From assembly GCA_022113835.1 (NCBI GenBank), contig JAILWY010000014.1:14133501-14197500 (forward strand): a DNA stretch of 64,000 nucleotides. The letters are read 5' to 3'. The stretch is from Atopsyche davidsoni (taxonomy: Eukaryota > Arthropoda > Insecta > Trichoptera > Hydrobiosidae). Below are positions 12,535 to 23,433 of this stretch, piece after piece. Numbering within the stretch: the first letter of the stretch is position 1; every line of letters begins with the position of its first letter. The notes under the pieces were generated by a model. It had not been told where the DNA came from. It searched no databases and saw only the letters and a list, made by a program, of their open reading frames with translations. Made by a program: the position numbers and the translations under genes.

Positions 12535-12785
12535 GGTGATTATCTTGATAAATCGCCTCATACAAAGATCGCTTGTCGCTTCGCCGTGACCGCCGCCGGG
12601 CAGTAATTGAAAACAAACTAGCGCGAAATATTACAAATTGAATTTCGGCCTTGTGAAAAAAAAAATGGCCTTTTATGGGGCCAACTGCCGCAACTAGACC
12701 GCAAGCACGCCACGCCAGTTATCACAGCCCCGCTTGCCAGGCGGGCCGGCTGGGTGTTGTGCGAATACCACAGGGACTTCCAAAA
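12535..12785. promoter_or_regulatory. GC-rich island
   Basis: About 250 bp with many CpG and GGCC steps (gacgaccgccgccgggc-like 'gtgaccgccgccgggcag', 'caggcgggccggctggg'), plus 'attgaaaacaaactagcgc'. No exon seen. Candidate conserved regulatory element on composition and on its sharp borders. Confidence 0.4.
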
Positions 12786-12816
12786 ACGCTTAAACAATGA
12801 TTAAAAAAATAATTTT

Positions 12817-12930
12817 TTTTTGGCATAGAGTACTTGGTGGAATTCAATTTTAATAATTGAAATATAATAAAATACTTGAGCGATTATTCCACGTGTTAAT
12901 TTTTATTGGTGGTCAGTTTCGGATTTCACT
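12817..12930 (+). repeat. Fold-back family X, fragment
   Basis: 'catagagtacttggtggaat' then 'aataaaatacttgagcgatt' then 'ggtggtcagtttcggatttc': the outer arm, inner arm and diverged centre of family X. Confidence 0.7.
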
Positions 12931-13251
12931 CAATGATATTGCTGAATATTGATGTCACTAAAATTCGTATCCGTTCATTGTTAATTTGAATAAAAACAAA
13001 TATGAGTAGATTAGTTTTGAAATTATAAAAAAAATTATATATATTTAATAAAAAATACTTTGTTTGATCTAAAAAAAAGTAACAATGTTTTTCTTGGTAC
13101 TGGGGCTATTTATAGGGATTTCATATCAAAAATCGGTACCGCAACTTTGAGGAAAAAATGCGGCTTAACACCTAGAAACATATTATTGAAAATTATGATA
13201 AAATTTGTTATATATTGTTTTTGAGTTAAATAAAAGTATACGCGCATTTCA

Positions 13252-13434
13252 TTGACCCCATTGTCGAAGGGTCGTAATAACATAGCGGACTTGCTTTCCG
13301 TTATGGTCGAAGCACCATCAGGTCGTGGGGCAGTGCAACTCACTTTGGTTCACCGAGATAATGGTCCCCGATTTGTAGAGTCATCCCAAGTCCGTAGAGA
13401 GTACAATGGCGTACACTTCCGACGTCAAAATTAG
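13252..13434 (+). pseudogene. Possible retroelement coding relic
   Basis: A 60-codon plus-strand frame begins with the residues KGRNNIADLLS. This resembles the end of the RNase H region of Ty3/gypsy retroelements (G..N.ADxLSR). The expected arginine is not present and no integrase or reverse transcriptase motif can be followed on either side. The minus strand is open too (13110-13343). Either a short decayed relic or chance; I lean only slightly to a relic. Confidence 0.22.
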
Positions 13435-13639
13435 TCTTACGAAATCAAATTTACGAATTTTATACGTATTAACTAAATTATATGTATTTACATTTTGTTC
13501 TGTGTTATTTAATCTAGATAAGCAGGTTGGAAATAATTTACCGTACTTATTTTACAAAAAAATTGTTTTGAGTATTATAAAAAAAACAACGGGAATATTT
13601 AAATGTTTCAGTACAAAAATAATAGCCTGAAAAATGCCA

Positions 13640-14030
13640 TTCTTTAGAGAAAATAAAAAAAGGGGACAGACGTTCATAAAAAAAATAAAACTTGCTCTGT
13701 GTTTCATGACTTTGAGTAGTATACTGTAATTTTAATATTATTATAAGTTATTTCGTTTGTATTTTCAATAAAATGACAATGTTTATAAACCACGATAAGA
13801 ATACTAAAAATTGCGTAGTAAATTACACTTGTCGAAATGCAGACTTAGAGCATTTTATTCACAAACACGATTTTTTAAATCAACAATTTAAACACACCAG
13901 ACGTGAGAATGAAAAATCATATTATTGTTAAAAATAAAATACAATATTTAGGCATAACTTGTTGTCAGTGGGTGTAATTTTCAAAAAATATTTTGCACTT
14001 TACAACAAATGATACTAGCGTAGGAGGTAA
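13640..14030. other. AT-rich spacer, nothing recognised
   Basis: No open frame, repeat or island stands out. Confidence 0.5.
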
Positions 14031-14879
14031 ACCGAATCTTTCTAATGCCGATAGGCCCGGGTTCGATAGCCTAATGCCTATAATTATTTTAATGATATAT
14101 CTTATTATAATTCGATTTTAAATTGTATGGCAACACTGAATTGGCTATTGTTGCAATTGCATCACCGAGTATTGCAAAATTATATAAAATTACACCAAGC
14201 AACTGAAAAAGGCTCAGGCCACAGTCCTCGTAATGCTAAACAATGAAGTTTTTTTTTAATCTACTGTTAATCGATTGCGTTGTTTTGATTATCAGCAAAT
14301 ACACAATGGGTTGTTATAAACTCATATTTGGATTCAGTTGAAATGTACTGAAAATAAAATTAATTTTAGGGATATCTACCAATCTACCAAATCTACGAAA
14401 ATCTACAAAATTACCACTGTAATTCTGTAACCAGAATGTTTATCGATATACCTATTTTGAACTGATGAAAAAAATAATATTGAATACACAATATATTATG
14501 AGATTCACAGGTAAAATAAAGTGTAGGTTAGTCTCCCGTTAGTCGTGTGTTACAAAACATAATCATAGTCAATCGGTTTCCTTAAAAGCATATTTCGATT
14601 TTAATAAAGGCTCCGGTCATTTCAAACATTTCAAATACCTTATGAGAAAAAAAAAAAAAATTTTTTTGAGCTTAGTTTCGTTAATAAATATTAATTAATT
14701 CAACACCAAGAAATAGACCCAGAGCGGTTTTTGCACCTGTATGACTCGTGCATGAAATATACCTTAATCATATAATATTAAATTAAAACGTTAAATAAAA
14801 TTCTTAACCTATAAATAAACACATTCATCAAAGGGGAATAGCTTGTAGAGGTATTCCAAGTGGCATTGTAACGTGTCAG

Positions 14880-14945
14880 GGTGGTTTATAGCCCGTGTTC
14901 AAGCCGAGGTGCCCGGGTTCGAACCCCGGGTCTAAGGAGCAACAA
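14880..14945 (+). repeat. tRNA-like B-box hairpin
   Basis: GCCCGGGTTCGAACCCCGGG (14911-14930) is a perfect B box in a strong T-arm-like hairpin, with 'ggtggtttatagcccg' upstream where an A box would be. No acceptor stem forms around it. Likely a tRNA-derived SINE head; a weaker one with GGGTTCGATAGCC lies at about 14057. Confidence 0.45.
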
Positions 14946-15659
14946 ACGGCTCGCCATATTCCAGGCACGGCCCGACCCGAGGGTCAGTCGCTCATTCATT
15001 ACAATAAATTGTCCGTAAATCATACCTGCTATAATTTCAGACCCGTGTTTTGATAATTCATCCGATGTATAGTACTACAGAGGTATGTTTGCGGAATTAA
15101 AAAAAAATCACATAAATATTTGAATATAGTAAAGTGGCGCACAGAGGGTTAGAAATTAAATTAAATCATGTATTTATTGCGTTGAGTCTATTTATAATCT
15201 CAAAAAAAAACCAGCGATATTTTTTTGAAGATAATCCAAAGATGTCATCGAACAAATAAAAGTTGAATAATGTTCAAATACGCATATATTTATTATTTTC
15301 TACTGTATATGTTGTATATGATAAAAGTACAGTTTGTTCAAGCTTAAATATGAAACTGATGATATTGATGCCTTATTTTCTTTTATAAAACTACTCTAAT
15401 ATTTTTAAGTCAACTATAAATAATACAGCATTTAAAAATAAAAAAAAAACACAACGCGTATACAGAACTTGTGTTTTTAACAATTCTATATAATTGCAAA
15501 CTGCATGAAGACGCCAACTTAGCAAGTTGGCGAAATTGGTTGCGTCAAAAAATAAAAAGTGAAAACAACACAAATTTTTTTAAACAAAGAATATTTTTTC
15601 TATTTTGTGGATTGAACGCCAATCAAGTGCGATTTGATTACCTATACAGGTTTATATTA

Positions 15660-15835
15660 CTTACTAATATGATTAAGTACATTTTTTCACACATTGAAAA
15701 TGATTTATAGAAACTCTGCCTCTGCTGGTGCACTGACCCTTGTGCTAGCAAGGGTCAGTGCACCAGCCATGTAAGCTTGGAGATGTAGGTTCGAATCCTA
15801 CACAAGTCACGATGATATTTTTTTTGAACCTGACT
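15660..15835 (+). repeat. Fold-back family Z copy with added perfect hairpin
   Basis: Left inverted arm ('aatatgattaagtacatttt', 'tcacacattgaaaatgattt') leads into a tRNA-like 3' half with the B box GGTTCGAATCC (15788-15798), then 'acgatgatattttttttgaa'. Between arm and B box is a perfect 18-bp inverted repeat (15725-15766). Same family as 18882-19043, 57650-57776 and 60895-61045. Confidence 0.75.
15725..15766. repeat. Perfect 18-bp inverted repeat, 6-base loop
   Basis: CTGGTGCACTGACCCTTG (15725-15742), loop TGCTAG, then its exact complement CAAGGGTCAGTGCACCAG (15749-15766). Not seen in the other family Z copies, where only the last part (GTGCACCRGCCATGTAAG / TGTACACCGGCCATGTAAG) is shared. 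Confidence 0.9.
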
Positions 15836-16134
15836 TTTTTTTAATTTAACAATTTGAATACGTCCGAATAGCAGCAATTACTTTGCAAAACTGACAAAAA
15901 GGGTTTATACCTGCTCTAATACGCGCCTTAGAGTAAACAATAAAAGGTGCACTATGGCGATCTACAGTCGCCAACGGAGTTACAAAGGAATTAACCATGT
16001 CGACTCATTGTCGCCAACGGAGTAAAAAGGGTTTCAATATGTGCAAAAACGTGCCTAATCATATTAGTAAAGAACATTTTAATTAAATTTCACCAAATTA
16101 AATATTATAAATTTTTCAAGCGCCATGTTTTATT

Positions 16135-16340
16135 TGCAGGTCTGTACCGCGGCTCCGCGATGCTCGTTCAGAAACCGCGTGAGGTCATGTCCTGACAAGC
16201 GCCCGCGGGAGTGACTGGACGCGTGACGGCGCGTGACGGCGCGTGACGCGACACGTGAGCTCACGTGAGCTGCAGGTGGCGTGGGAGGGGCCGTCCCCCG
16301 CGGCACACTGACTAATGGTCACCCTGCGAATAAACCTACG
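16135..16340. promoter_or_regulatory. CpG-rich island with E-box palindrome and 10-bp tandem repeats
   Basis: Contains three 10-bp tandem units GCGTGACGGC/CG (16221-16250), the perfect palindrome CACGTGAGCTCACGTG (16252-16267, two CACGTG E-boxes) and CAGGTG (16273-16278). Overall very CpG-rich in AT-rich surroundings. Strong candidate for a regulatory module or a promoter; no adjacent exon is visible. Confidence 0.5.
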
Positions 16341-16382
16341 CCTCGACTACCACCGCAGACCGTCATATGCAAATCCACTTAA

Positions 16383-16620
16383 CCTGCTAACCGGGCGGGA
16401 CGCACAAATGCGTCCAACGCAAACAATATCCGGTACGGGTAGGACGCATGAATACGTCCTCGAAATATATGCTGAAAAGAAATATGCTTTTATTGTGGAA
16501 AGGGAATTTATCATAGAAACAATATATGTCTACAAAACAAGCTTTGGAATGAAGTTGTTTGTTTTGTACAAAATAAATTCGGTCGACACGGCCTAGTGAA
16601 AGAGCTCCCCGGTGAACAGG
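16383..16620. mobile_element. piggyBac-like miniature element (238 bp)
   Basis: Left end: TTAA (16379-16382) then CCTGCTAACCGGGCGGG. Right end, read on the minus strand: CCTGTTCACCGGGGAGC, followed outward by TTGA (one change from TTAA). Just inside the left end are two near-palindromes, GGACGCACAAATGCGTCC (16398-16415) and AGGACGCATGAATACGTCCT (16441-16460). Their ACGCA/TGCGT half sites recall the palindrome inside piggyBac ends. The 93-codon frame at 16315-16596 spans the border and is not a transposase. Confidence 0.55.
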
Positions 16621-17089
16621 TTGAGGATAATATTTTAAAAATACACAATAAAAAAATTAACCAATGAATTTTTGCATGTATTAAAAAAGTAACTTTTCAT
16701 TGTGCAACCGTAATAATATGAAATTTTTAAAAAGCATTTATATTTGTTCTTTGTCTGACAGCAATTTTTATTGACGTTTGATAGAAATCCATAAGTGTGA
16801 TTTAATTTGAACACCGATTATCAAACGTTATGAATGTAATAATATAGCGTAACGTATTACGTTACAGTGTTATTCGTTGGGTCAGAATACTTGATATTTT
16901 TATAAGTTCTCTTTTGTGTTGTTTCGTAGAAACCAGTATTCTCGAAGTACTTCAAAAACAAAAAGATTTGTCGACATATTATGTAAATAGCCACTATCTG
17001 ACGTGCATTAATATAATTTTTTTTATTTTTTTATATTCTCCCATTTCGAACTTGTGCCTGGAGAATATATACGCTGAAAATAAATCAAA

Positions 17090-17400
17090 AACAGGCACTA
17101 GAATTTTTTCGATCCGAAATACTACGCGGCGTTGTTTTTCAATGAAACGGGCTCGGATCTCGCGGCCAGGGGCGGAGTCGCCCAAATTATTATAAATCGT
17201 TTCTAAAAATACTGGAATTAAAATAATTCACCACGAAAACAATAACGCAACGATTAGATCATATCTAAAATACTATAATGTAGCTTTTGTGTTTATTGTT
17301 TTAATGTAATTTTTGAGTCGCGGCCATTGTTTTCGTTTGCGAATTGGGGCCGTGTGTATTTAGGACACGTGCATATTAATCAGTTGCGTGCAGTGCGTAA
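17090..17400. promoter_or_regulatory. Two short GC-rich islands
   Basis: 17105-17180 holds 'actacgcggcgttgttttt' and 'ctcgcggccaggggcggag'; 17310-17400 holds 'gagtcgcggccattgttttc' (GCCATTGTT: YY1 and Sox-like cores) and 'ggccgtgtgtatttagg'. Both are distinct from AT-rich flanks. Function inferred from composition only. Confidence 0.33.
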
Positions 17401-17404
17401 ATTA

Positions 17405-18700
17405 TATAAAGCATTGCGTATCCTAAAAATTTAGTTTAAGTAATGTAACAAACGCGCTTTTGCGCTCAAAGAATACGTAAAATTAAATATTTTTCGATGC
17501 ATTGCAAGTTTTTGAAATACGTTCTCAAGAAAAAAGACTTGAATATTGTACTACGAATTTGAGATTTAATATAGAAATAAAGTTTAACTCATTTTTATTT
17601 TACACTGAACAGTCATTTCACAAAAAAAAAAAAAAAAACAAACACGAAAATAAATTTTTAATAAAAAAATAAAATTTGATTTATAGGCAAGTGATTGAAA
17701 TTTTATACTATAAAAAAGTCTGTAAAAATAACTAACTTCCAATAAGATGAAGTCATTCATAGAAACCGCTTTGATATTAGCCCGTTAAGCTTATCCATAA
17801 TTAAATTATATCTTCTTAATCTTTTCATAGCTGAAAACAGTTATTGTGCGGAAAACGTTTATTTATGTCAACCAAAAGACATTTAAATATATATATAAAT
17901 TGTAAAATATGATATTTATAATTATTTGTTTTTAAGATTTTTTTCTAATAAATATTGGGACCACCCCCATAAATCCAGTTTTAAAAATACATCAATTAAA
18001 TTTATTAACAATAATTGATGGCTTTTATGTGTTGACTGTATAATTAGAAGCGCTACAGATATTCATATTTGTTTTTTTTTATAAATAAAACTTTTTTTAT
18101 TGGCATTCGGAATATAACATTGTTTGCGGTTTGGTAAGCATTTTATATGGAGTTATCAAAATCAAACCGAAAAGCGACACAGTTACAAAACATTATATAA
18201 TTTTGGTTCAATATATAAATAGTCGCATCATTGTAAATTTGTTTGTATAAAATTAATTGTACAGCATGGAAATGATGTACGTTTACAGAAATATATTTAT
18301 TTTTTTAAGTCTCATAGTTAAGGTGTTTTCCTGTATATACATCGTTAGGTTGTGGAAAATATACATAGGGATATGTTTCTCTAAATTACTCGTAATATGC
18401 ACAATTTGCAAAAATGATAATGACTGAAAAATGATGAATATGTATACTACAGATTTATGCTACTTTACTATTAAGATCAATAATATTTTAATATGCCCGA
18501 AATCAAAGAATACGACGTCCATATGGTTATACCTAGGTTTTAAAACATTTTTGCTGGCCGCCTTTGATTCTACTTTCACCAATGTGTAATATAACAAAAC
18601 TATATTTTTATCACTCAGTATAAGTAAAAATAGGTAATATTGTAACCGCCAGTGTATATTTATCTCTCGCAGCCAGTGAAATGATAGTGGCGCAGCCTGA
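17405..18700. other. AT-rich spacer, nothing recognised
   Basis: Homopolymer tracts (A16 near 17623, T8 near 18072) and no gene-like frame. The frame at 18460-18750 minus overlaps a hAT end and is chance. Confidence 0.5.
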
Positions 18701-18714
18701 ATCACCCTGTAGAG

Positions 18715-19198
18715 CAGGGGTCCCCAACCTTTTTGCACCCAAGAGCACATTCTAGAATGCCGGTTGGGCGGCGGGCACCATTTATTTTTTCAATAAATAA
18801 TTAGTAGTAAATAATAGTACAAAAACTATAACGATATAATTATTTTCGCTTCTATTTCTTTGTTTAATTAATTACTAAATTATTACTAATATGATTAGGC
18901 ACATTAGTTCATATATAGAAGATGACTTAAAGAAACTCTCAGAAAAATATCATCGTGATTTGTGTGGGATGATGATATTTTTCTGAGAGTTTCTTTTAGT
19001 CATCTTCTATATATGAACTAATGTGCCTAATCATATTAGTAATAATATCATAAACCCGTAATGGGTAATAAATACGCATCTGATTGACTAATCCGTAATA
19101 GACATACATAATTACTAAATATTATATTACAGCGGCGGGCACACGTAAAACGGTCGCGGGCGACATGGTGCCCGCGGGCATAGAGTTGGGGACCACTG
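18715..19198. mobile_element. hAT non-autonomous element (484 bp) with nested palindrome
   Basis: Terminal inverted repeats CAGGGGTCCCCAAC (left) and CAGTGGTCCCCAAC (right, minus strand) are flanked by an identical 8-bp duplication CTGTAGAG (18707-18714 and 19199-19206). This is the exact signature of the hAT superfamily. Subterminal GC-rich parts also mirror each other (ggcggcgggcacc / ggtgcccgcgggc). The middle is a family Z palindrome (18882-19105), so that element inserted later. No transposase remains. Confidence 0.92.
18882..19105. repeat. Fold-back family Z, near-perfect palindrome plus tail
   Basis: 73-base arms at 18882-18954 and 18971-19043 are inverted copies with very few mismatches around a 16-base centre. 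The arms contain 'gattaggcacattagttc' and 'agaaactctcagaaaaatat'. The tail 'cccgtaatgggtaataaata' follows the right arm as in other copies. The tRNA-like part is reduced to 'gatttgtgtgggat' in the loop. Confidence 0.85.
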
Positions 19199-19204
19199 CT
19201 GTAG

Positions 19205-19380
19205 AGTATTTCAATGATTAAGGGGAAGTCCCCCGCGTGTTCGCGCCAGGCAGAACTATTCCCGATGCGATAGCGGTGCCAACGTCACATCAATCATTCA
19301 TCCCCGACGTGGCTACCCCCTTAACCGCCTAGTTCACGCTCTTCCGGCTCTTATTTCAGATCGAATAGGGTGACCAGGCT
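19205..19380. promoter_or_regulatory. GC-rich island
   Basis: 'gaagtcccccgcgtgttcgc', 'cccgatgcgatagcggtgcc' and 'cgctcttccggctcttattt' form a dense island adjoining the hAT element. Contains 'acatcaatcattcatcc' (TGATTGAT-type PBX/Exd-like core). Candidate regulatory element. Confidence 0.38.
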
Positions 19381-19384
19381 TTGC

Positions 19385-22285
19385 CATTGTTCTGAGTCAA
19401 TTTATGTCGCGCGGACTAATTACGATAACTATACTATTGTGGTAGACCTTTATGAGCTGTTTGTATTGCGAGGGTCCGGCTGGTCGAAGAATACCAAAAT
19501 CCTTACTACTAATGATGTCATCACTAAGAACCGATTATCTTACTGTCACTAAATAATGACCAATAAACTCTTTTAATCTAAGATATCTACAAAAACTAAA
19601 ATACAGTAAGCATTGATTTTTTCAACCTACTTTTAATATGATATATATATATATATATATATATATTCATCAATAAGTCTTGCGAATAAATTTTGCGAAT
19701 ATTACACAAAAAAGCCTGCGTAAGTGGCCAATTAGTGTTTTATTGAGGGGGAAGAATAAAATTTATATTTATTGTAACAGACCACCCCAGCTTCCCCCGC
19801 TCTGATGAATCGGGTACATTAGCACGGTGTTATTTGTATATTGGATATTGTGATACAATTATTTTGCTTTTGTTGAGTATTTATTTCAAATTGTTAACAT
19901 AATTGAACAAAGCGATAACAAAAGTGGAATTACTAAAAAAAAAAAAAAAACATTTACTGAAAATTAGGGAGAATTTAAAAAAATCATACAGCGAAACAAA
20001 TCGGATTATGTACGCAATATTTTTAAATGACTTCGTTTGAATAATCAACACAATTTCCAGGATATGTGGATAAAAATTAAAAATACATATTAGATTATGA
20101 TCTATATTTTTACTTAGCAATTTAACTCATTACACGTATAATAAAATAAAAAGTCACATTTACTTGTTTTTTTATTATACTGTAAAGATGGATATACAAT
20201 GTTTTAAAAATAACTGATTCAAAAGTTCAGACTAACTAACAAAATAAACTTGAGATGTATACTAAAAGTCACTTACAATAGTTTACGTAGCAATTTATTT
20301 AATAGTCTATAAAATTAATTTAAACATTATTCAATTTTAAATTTAAAAGCGTACAGTTGATAAAGTAAGTTATAGTTATAAACGAGTTATAAACATGTTA
20401 ATATACAGGATGGGTATATTCAGCGTTTAAATATTTATATGCTTATAATGTATGCAGTGTTTTAAAAAACAGTTTTCAAATAATGATTGAAATACAGTTT
20501 TCATGGATGGCATATTCCATGTTTCATATTTTGTAATATAAAGCAATATCTAACAAAGTCACCATCATGAAATCAATTATTCGATTAGAGTAAAGCTCAA
20601 AAACTTACTTTATTAATAATTCGTAATTATGAAGGTAGGCTGCCTCTTTTAGATAAGTTATTATATTTTAAAATAGCAAATAAAAATATTTCTAATGTAA
20701 AAACCATAATTGTTTTTTTTTTTTAGATACTATGCATATTACTGTTATAGTGAAAAATATTAAGTTTATATTTTTATGTAATACATTTGAGTTGCAAAAA
20801 CCGTTCTGAATTTATATTTATAGAAAAAAAATCTAATTCTGTTTAATGTTTTAAAGAGAAATCTTTTCAGTTTAGTTATATCTGGGTTGTTGAAAAAAAA
20901 GTTGCTTTAATTACTGAGTTAAAAAATGTAAACTACTAGTCAAAAGATAACTAAAATTTAACCAGTCTTGATCAGTCTTCGCCTAAGAAAGCTCAAGAAA
21001 TGAAAAAATCGTTACAATTAAAAATGAACTAATCTCTAAGCTATTTGTTTTAATTAGAATTATTCAAAAACCTTTTCCATGAAAAAAATTCCCATAGGTG
21101 TTGTAAAATAATACAAATTTAACGATCGGTTTGACCCTGACAACTCGAAATTTATTTCGATTAGTAAATATTTGTTGAAATCATACAAAAAATGATTTAT
21201 CAGCCGATTTTACGTCGCCTCGTTAAATTAAAAATGTATCTTGACGCCACTTTGCCGTCCCAATTCAGGCACATAAATTATTTTTAAAAATTCGCCTGCT
21301 TTATCGATGGACCTATAAGACGTTTATTATTACTTGATTTTACGATTTTTTTACTACTTATTTAAGAATTTGGAATATTATGTGCTTTGTTAGTATTTTT
21401 ATGTGCTTTTGATAGTTTTTGTAATAAAAAGTTAAAATGTCTTCAGAATTTATTTGAGAGGCCGATAAAGATCAGGATTTGTAATTTCATTAGTTTACCT
21501 TATTTTATATTAAAATAAACGCAAATATAAAAGGAATTGACCAATTGACACTAACCAATGATATACCAATGTTGCTCACACATACTGACTAATTATTAAT
21601 TCATAGATGTTTTTTGGTAATCATTTACACATAAAAAGACAAAAAAAATTATTCCTCTCGTCGTCAAAAATGTAAAGCAATTGCAGATAATCTGCTTTTA
21701 TTAAATTTGTAACAATAAATATTAGTTTCTTACTATTTCCATGATGTATTTATATTCACACAATAGTGAACATTCTGTGATAAATATGCTCCAGTAATAA
21801 ATACATAAAAATGGATGATCAAATATTGCACAATTTAATACCTGCAAATATTGCAAAATTTATTATCTGCAAACACACGAAATAAACCAAATATTACAAA
21901 TCAAAACTCATATAAATTTTAAGTATTTCGAAATAAAAAGTTTTACTGTACATTTGCGTCCGGCTATGAATATATAATAGCAAATATACATTTATCTTTT
22001 TTTTAAAATACTAACCGGATGTTCATTTAAAAAGATGTGTCATTGAAAATCCGGATTCACGCAAAAACATAACATTTAAAAAACATTGGATAACATGCCA
22101 TTCTCATCAAAATACGTATATTGAAGTTTAATATTACATTACTCATTGCGTGTTTTATATGAATTGAGCAGTGGAAATATAATTTATTTGGATTATTGGT
22201 AATGTAGTTCCCGTCCCGGGGGGGTAAATTCTTACCCGATTTAATAAAATAGCATACTGAATTTTTATTTTAAATATTTAGCACA
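19385..22285. other. AT-rich spacer with a microsatellite
   Basis: (AT)13 at 19641-19666 and many A/T tracts. Frames at 19370-19552 and 19881-20120 have no gene-like character. Nothing else recognised in this 2.9-kb stretch. Confidence 0.5.
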
Positions 22286-22398
22286 CTTTAAGCCGGTACC
22301 AAATTGACTAAACTGATGTGTGTTTTTCGCGTAAAATTGCGCGTGTGAAATCTAGTCTATACACTCTTCGATTTACATGTAGTCAAATAAATCGTTTC

Positions 22399-22569
22399 CT
22401 ATAAAAAGTTGAACACACTTTGCGGATTACTTGGCATCACAACAACACCACTTTGACCTAAAAATTGTTCAATAATTGGAGGATTATCATTCTCTGACCA
22501 CTCCACTTCTTCATTGTAACTTTGTTCAGGCATTGGTAGAAGTAACGTTGACGAGTCATATACAAACAT
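22399..22569 (-). pseudogene. piggyBac-like transposase, N-terminal remnant (proximal copy)
   Basis: A 56-codon frame starts MFVYDSSTLLLP and includes EEVEWSENDNPP and FLGQSGVVVMPSNPQSV before a stop. The order acidic/Trp-Ser segment, Pro-Pro, F-G-x-x-G matches the region just before the DDE domain in piggyBac transposases (W.....PP...F.G..G). With a one-base shift the next residues read QLFIGNDLFDYM, like the family's following LFF-x-DELL-x-x-I segment. A stop and loss of the catalytic domain follow. The family call is from remembered motif order, not from an alignment. Confidence 0.65.
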
Positions 22570-22710
22570 TTCGAGCTGTAGACCTAAATAATAAAATGAC
22601 CACCTGCCGCTTTTAGAGTAAACACATTCAAAAACGTATTAATACGCGCCCCGCCTTTAGACAGCAGTCCGCGAAACGGTACTAGTACCCGCCCCGCCAT
22701 AAGTGTGTTA

Positions 22711-22943
22711 ATCACAACAACACCACTTTGTCCTAAAAATTGTTCAATAATTGGAGGATTATCATTCTCTGACCACTCCACTTCTTCATTGTAACTTTGT
22801 TCAGGTATTGGTAGAAGTAGCGTTGACGAGTCCTATACAAACATTTCGAGCTGTAAACCTAAAGAATAAAATGACCTCCTGCCGCTTTTAGAGTAAACAC
22901 ATTCAAAAACGTATTAATACGCGCCCCGCCTTTAGACAGCAGT
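22711..22943 (-). pseudogene. piggyBac-like transposase, N-terminal remnant (distal copy)
   Basis: Second copy of the same block, about 98% identical over 233 bp. Here the start reads MFV then an in-frame TAG before DSSTLLLP, and the reading runs from FLGQSGVVVI directly into TTAA and the GC-rich 5' end of the proximal copy. It therefore cannot make a transposase. Confidence 0.65.
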
Positions 22944-23024
22944 GTTAAGATACTACAAACAAATTATTAATTTTAAAAAATAAATTAGACATCAATCTAA
23001 TAAAATATTAATAATTATTTTCTG

Positions 23025-23220
23025 CATCTGCGTCCAGGTCCGCCCCTGCATTGTAAGAGTGCGTCCCCCGCGTCGGGCATCGCGACAAATGAACGCCACG
23101 CGTCGACTGTGACTGCGATTATTGTTCCCTCTCACCGCACATGTGACAAAGCAGCCGCCGAGGGTAGTCAGATGCGCTGAAAGTATAATGACTAATGGAA
23201 TCGGCCGACTGGGATGAATG
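23025..23220. promoter_or_regulatory. GC-rich island
   Basis: 'tgcgtccaggtccgcccctg', 'cgtcccccgcgtcgggcatc', 'cgccacgcgtcgactgtgac' and 'agcagccgccgagggtagtc' form a CpG-dense block between AT-rich flanks. Ends with 'atgactaatggaatcggccg', similar to 'tgactaatggtcaccctgcg' at 16310. Candidate regulatory element. Confidence 0.4.
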
Positions 23221-23433
23221 ATTTTGAAAAATTTGCAAGGGTTGTTTTTATATGCATGATTTAGGTGTGATTAATTTGTAAATATAAATTGTTGGGTTTG
23301 ATTAATTTTTGAGGAACACGTGATGTCATTATTCATATGCAATTGAAATGTAATACAAAATTTAAATATAAAATTTATCACGTGTTGCTTACGAGTACTT
23401 GATTGCAATACAAAACGACTGCATTAAAAAAAT

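Larger units (their letters stand above)
22292..22944 (-). mobile_element. Decayed piggyBac-like element with internal tandem duplication
   Basis: TTAA lies at both ends (22288-22291 and 22945-22948). On the minus strand the 5' end has GC-rich sequence with the palindrome CGTATTAATACG, then a short coding start. The opposite end carries CGCGTAAAATTGCGCG (22330-22350 region), very like the TGCGTCAATTTTACGCA palindrome inside the 3' end of the original piggyBac. The body has lost almost all of the transposase. A 233-bp block occurs twice at an exact 275-bp spacing (22436-22668 and 22711-22943), with a third TTAA at the junction (22708-22711). Confidence 0.78.

Noticed and set aside
14880..14945. 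Functional tRNA gene
   Set aside because: Only the T-arm-like part is convincing; no D arm or acceptor stem.
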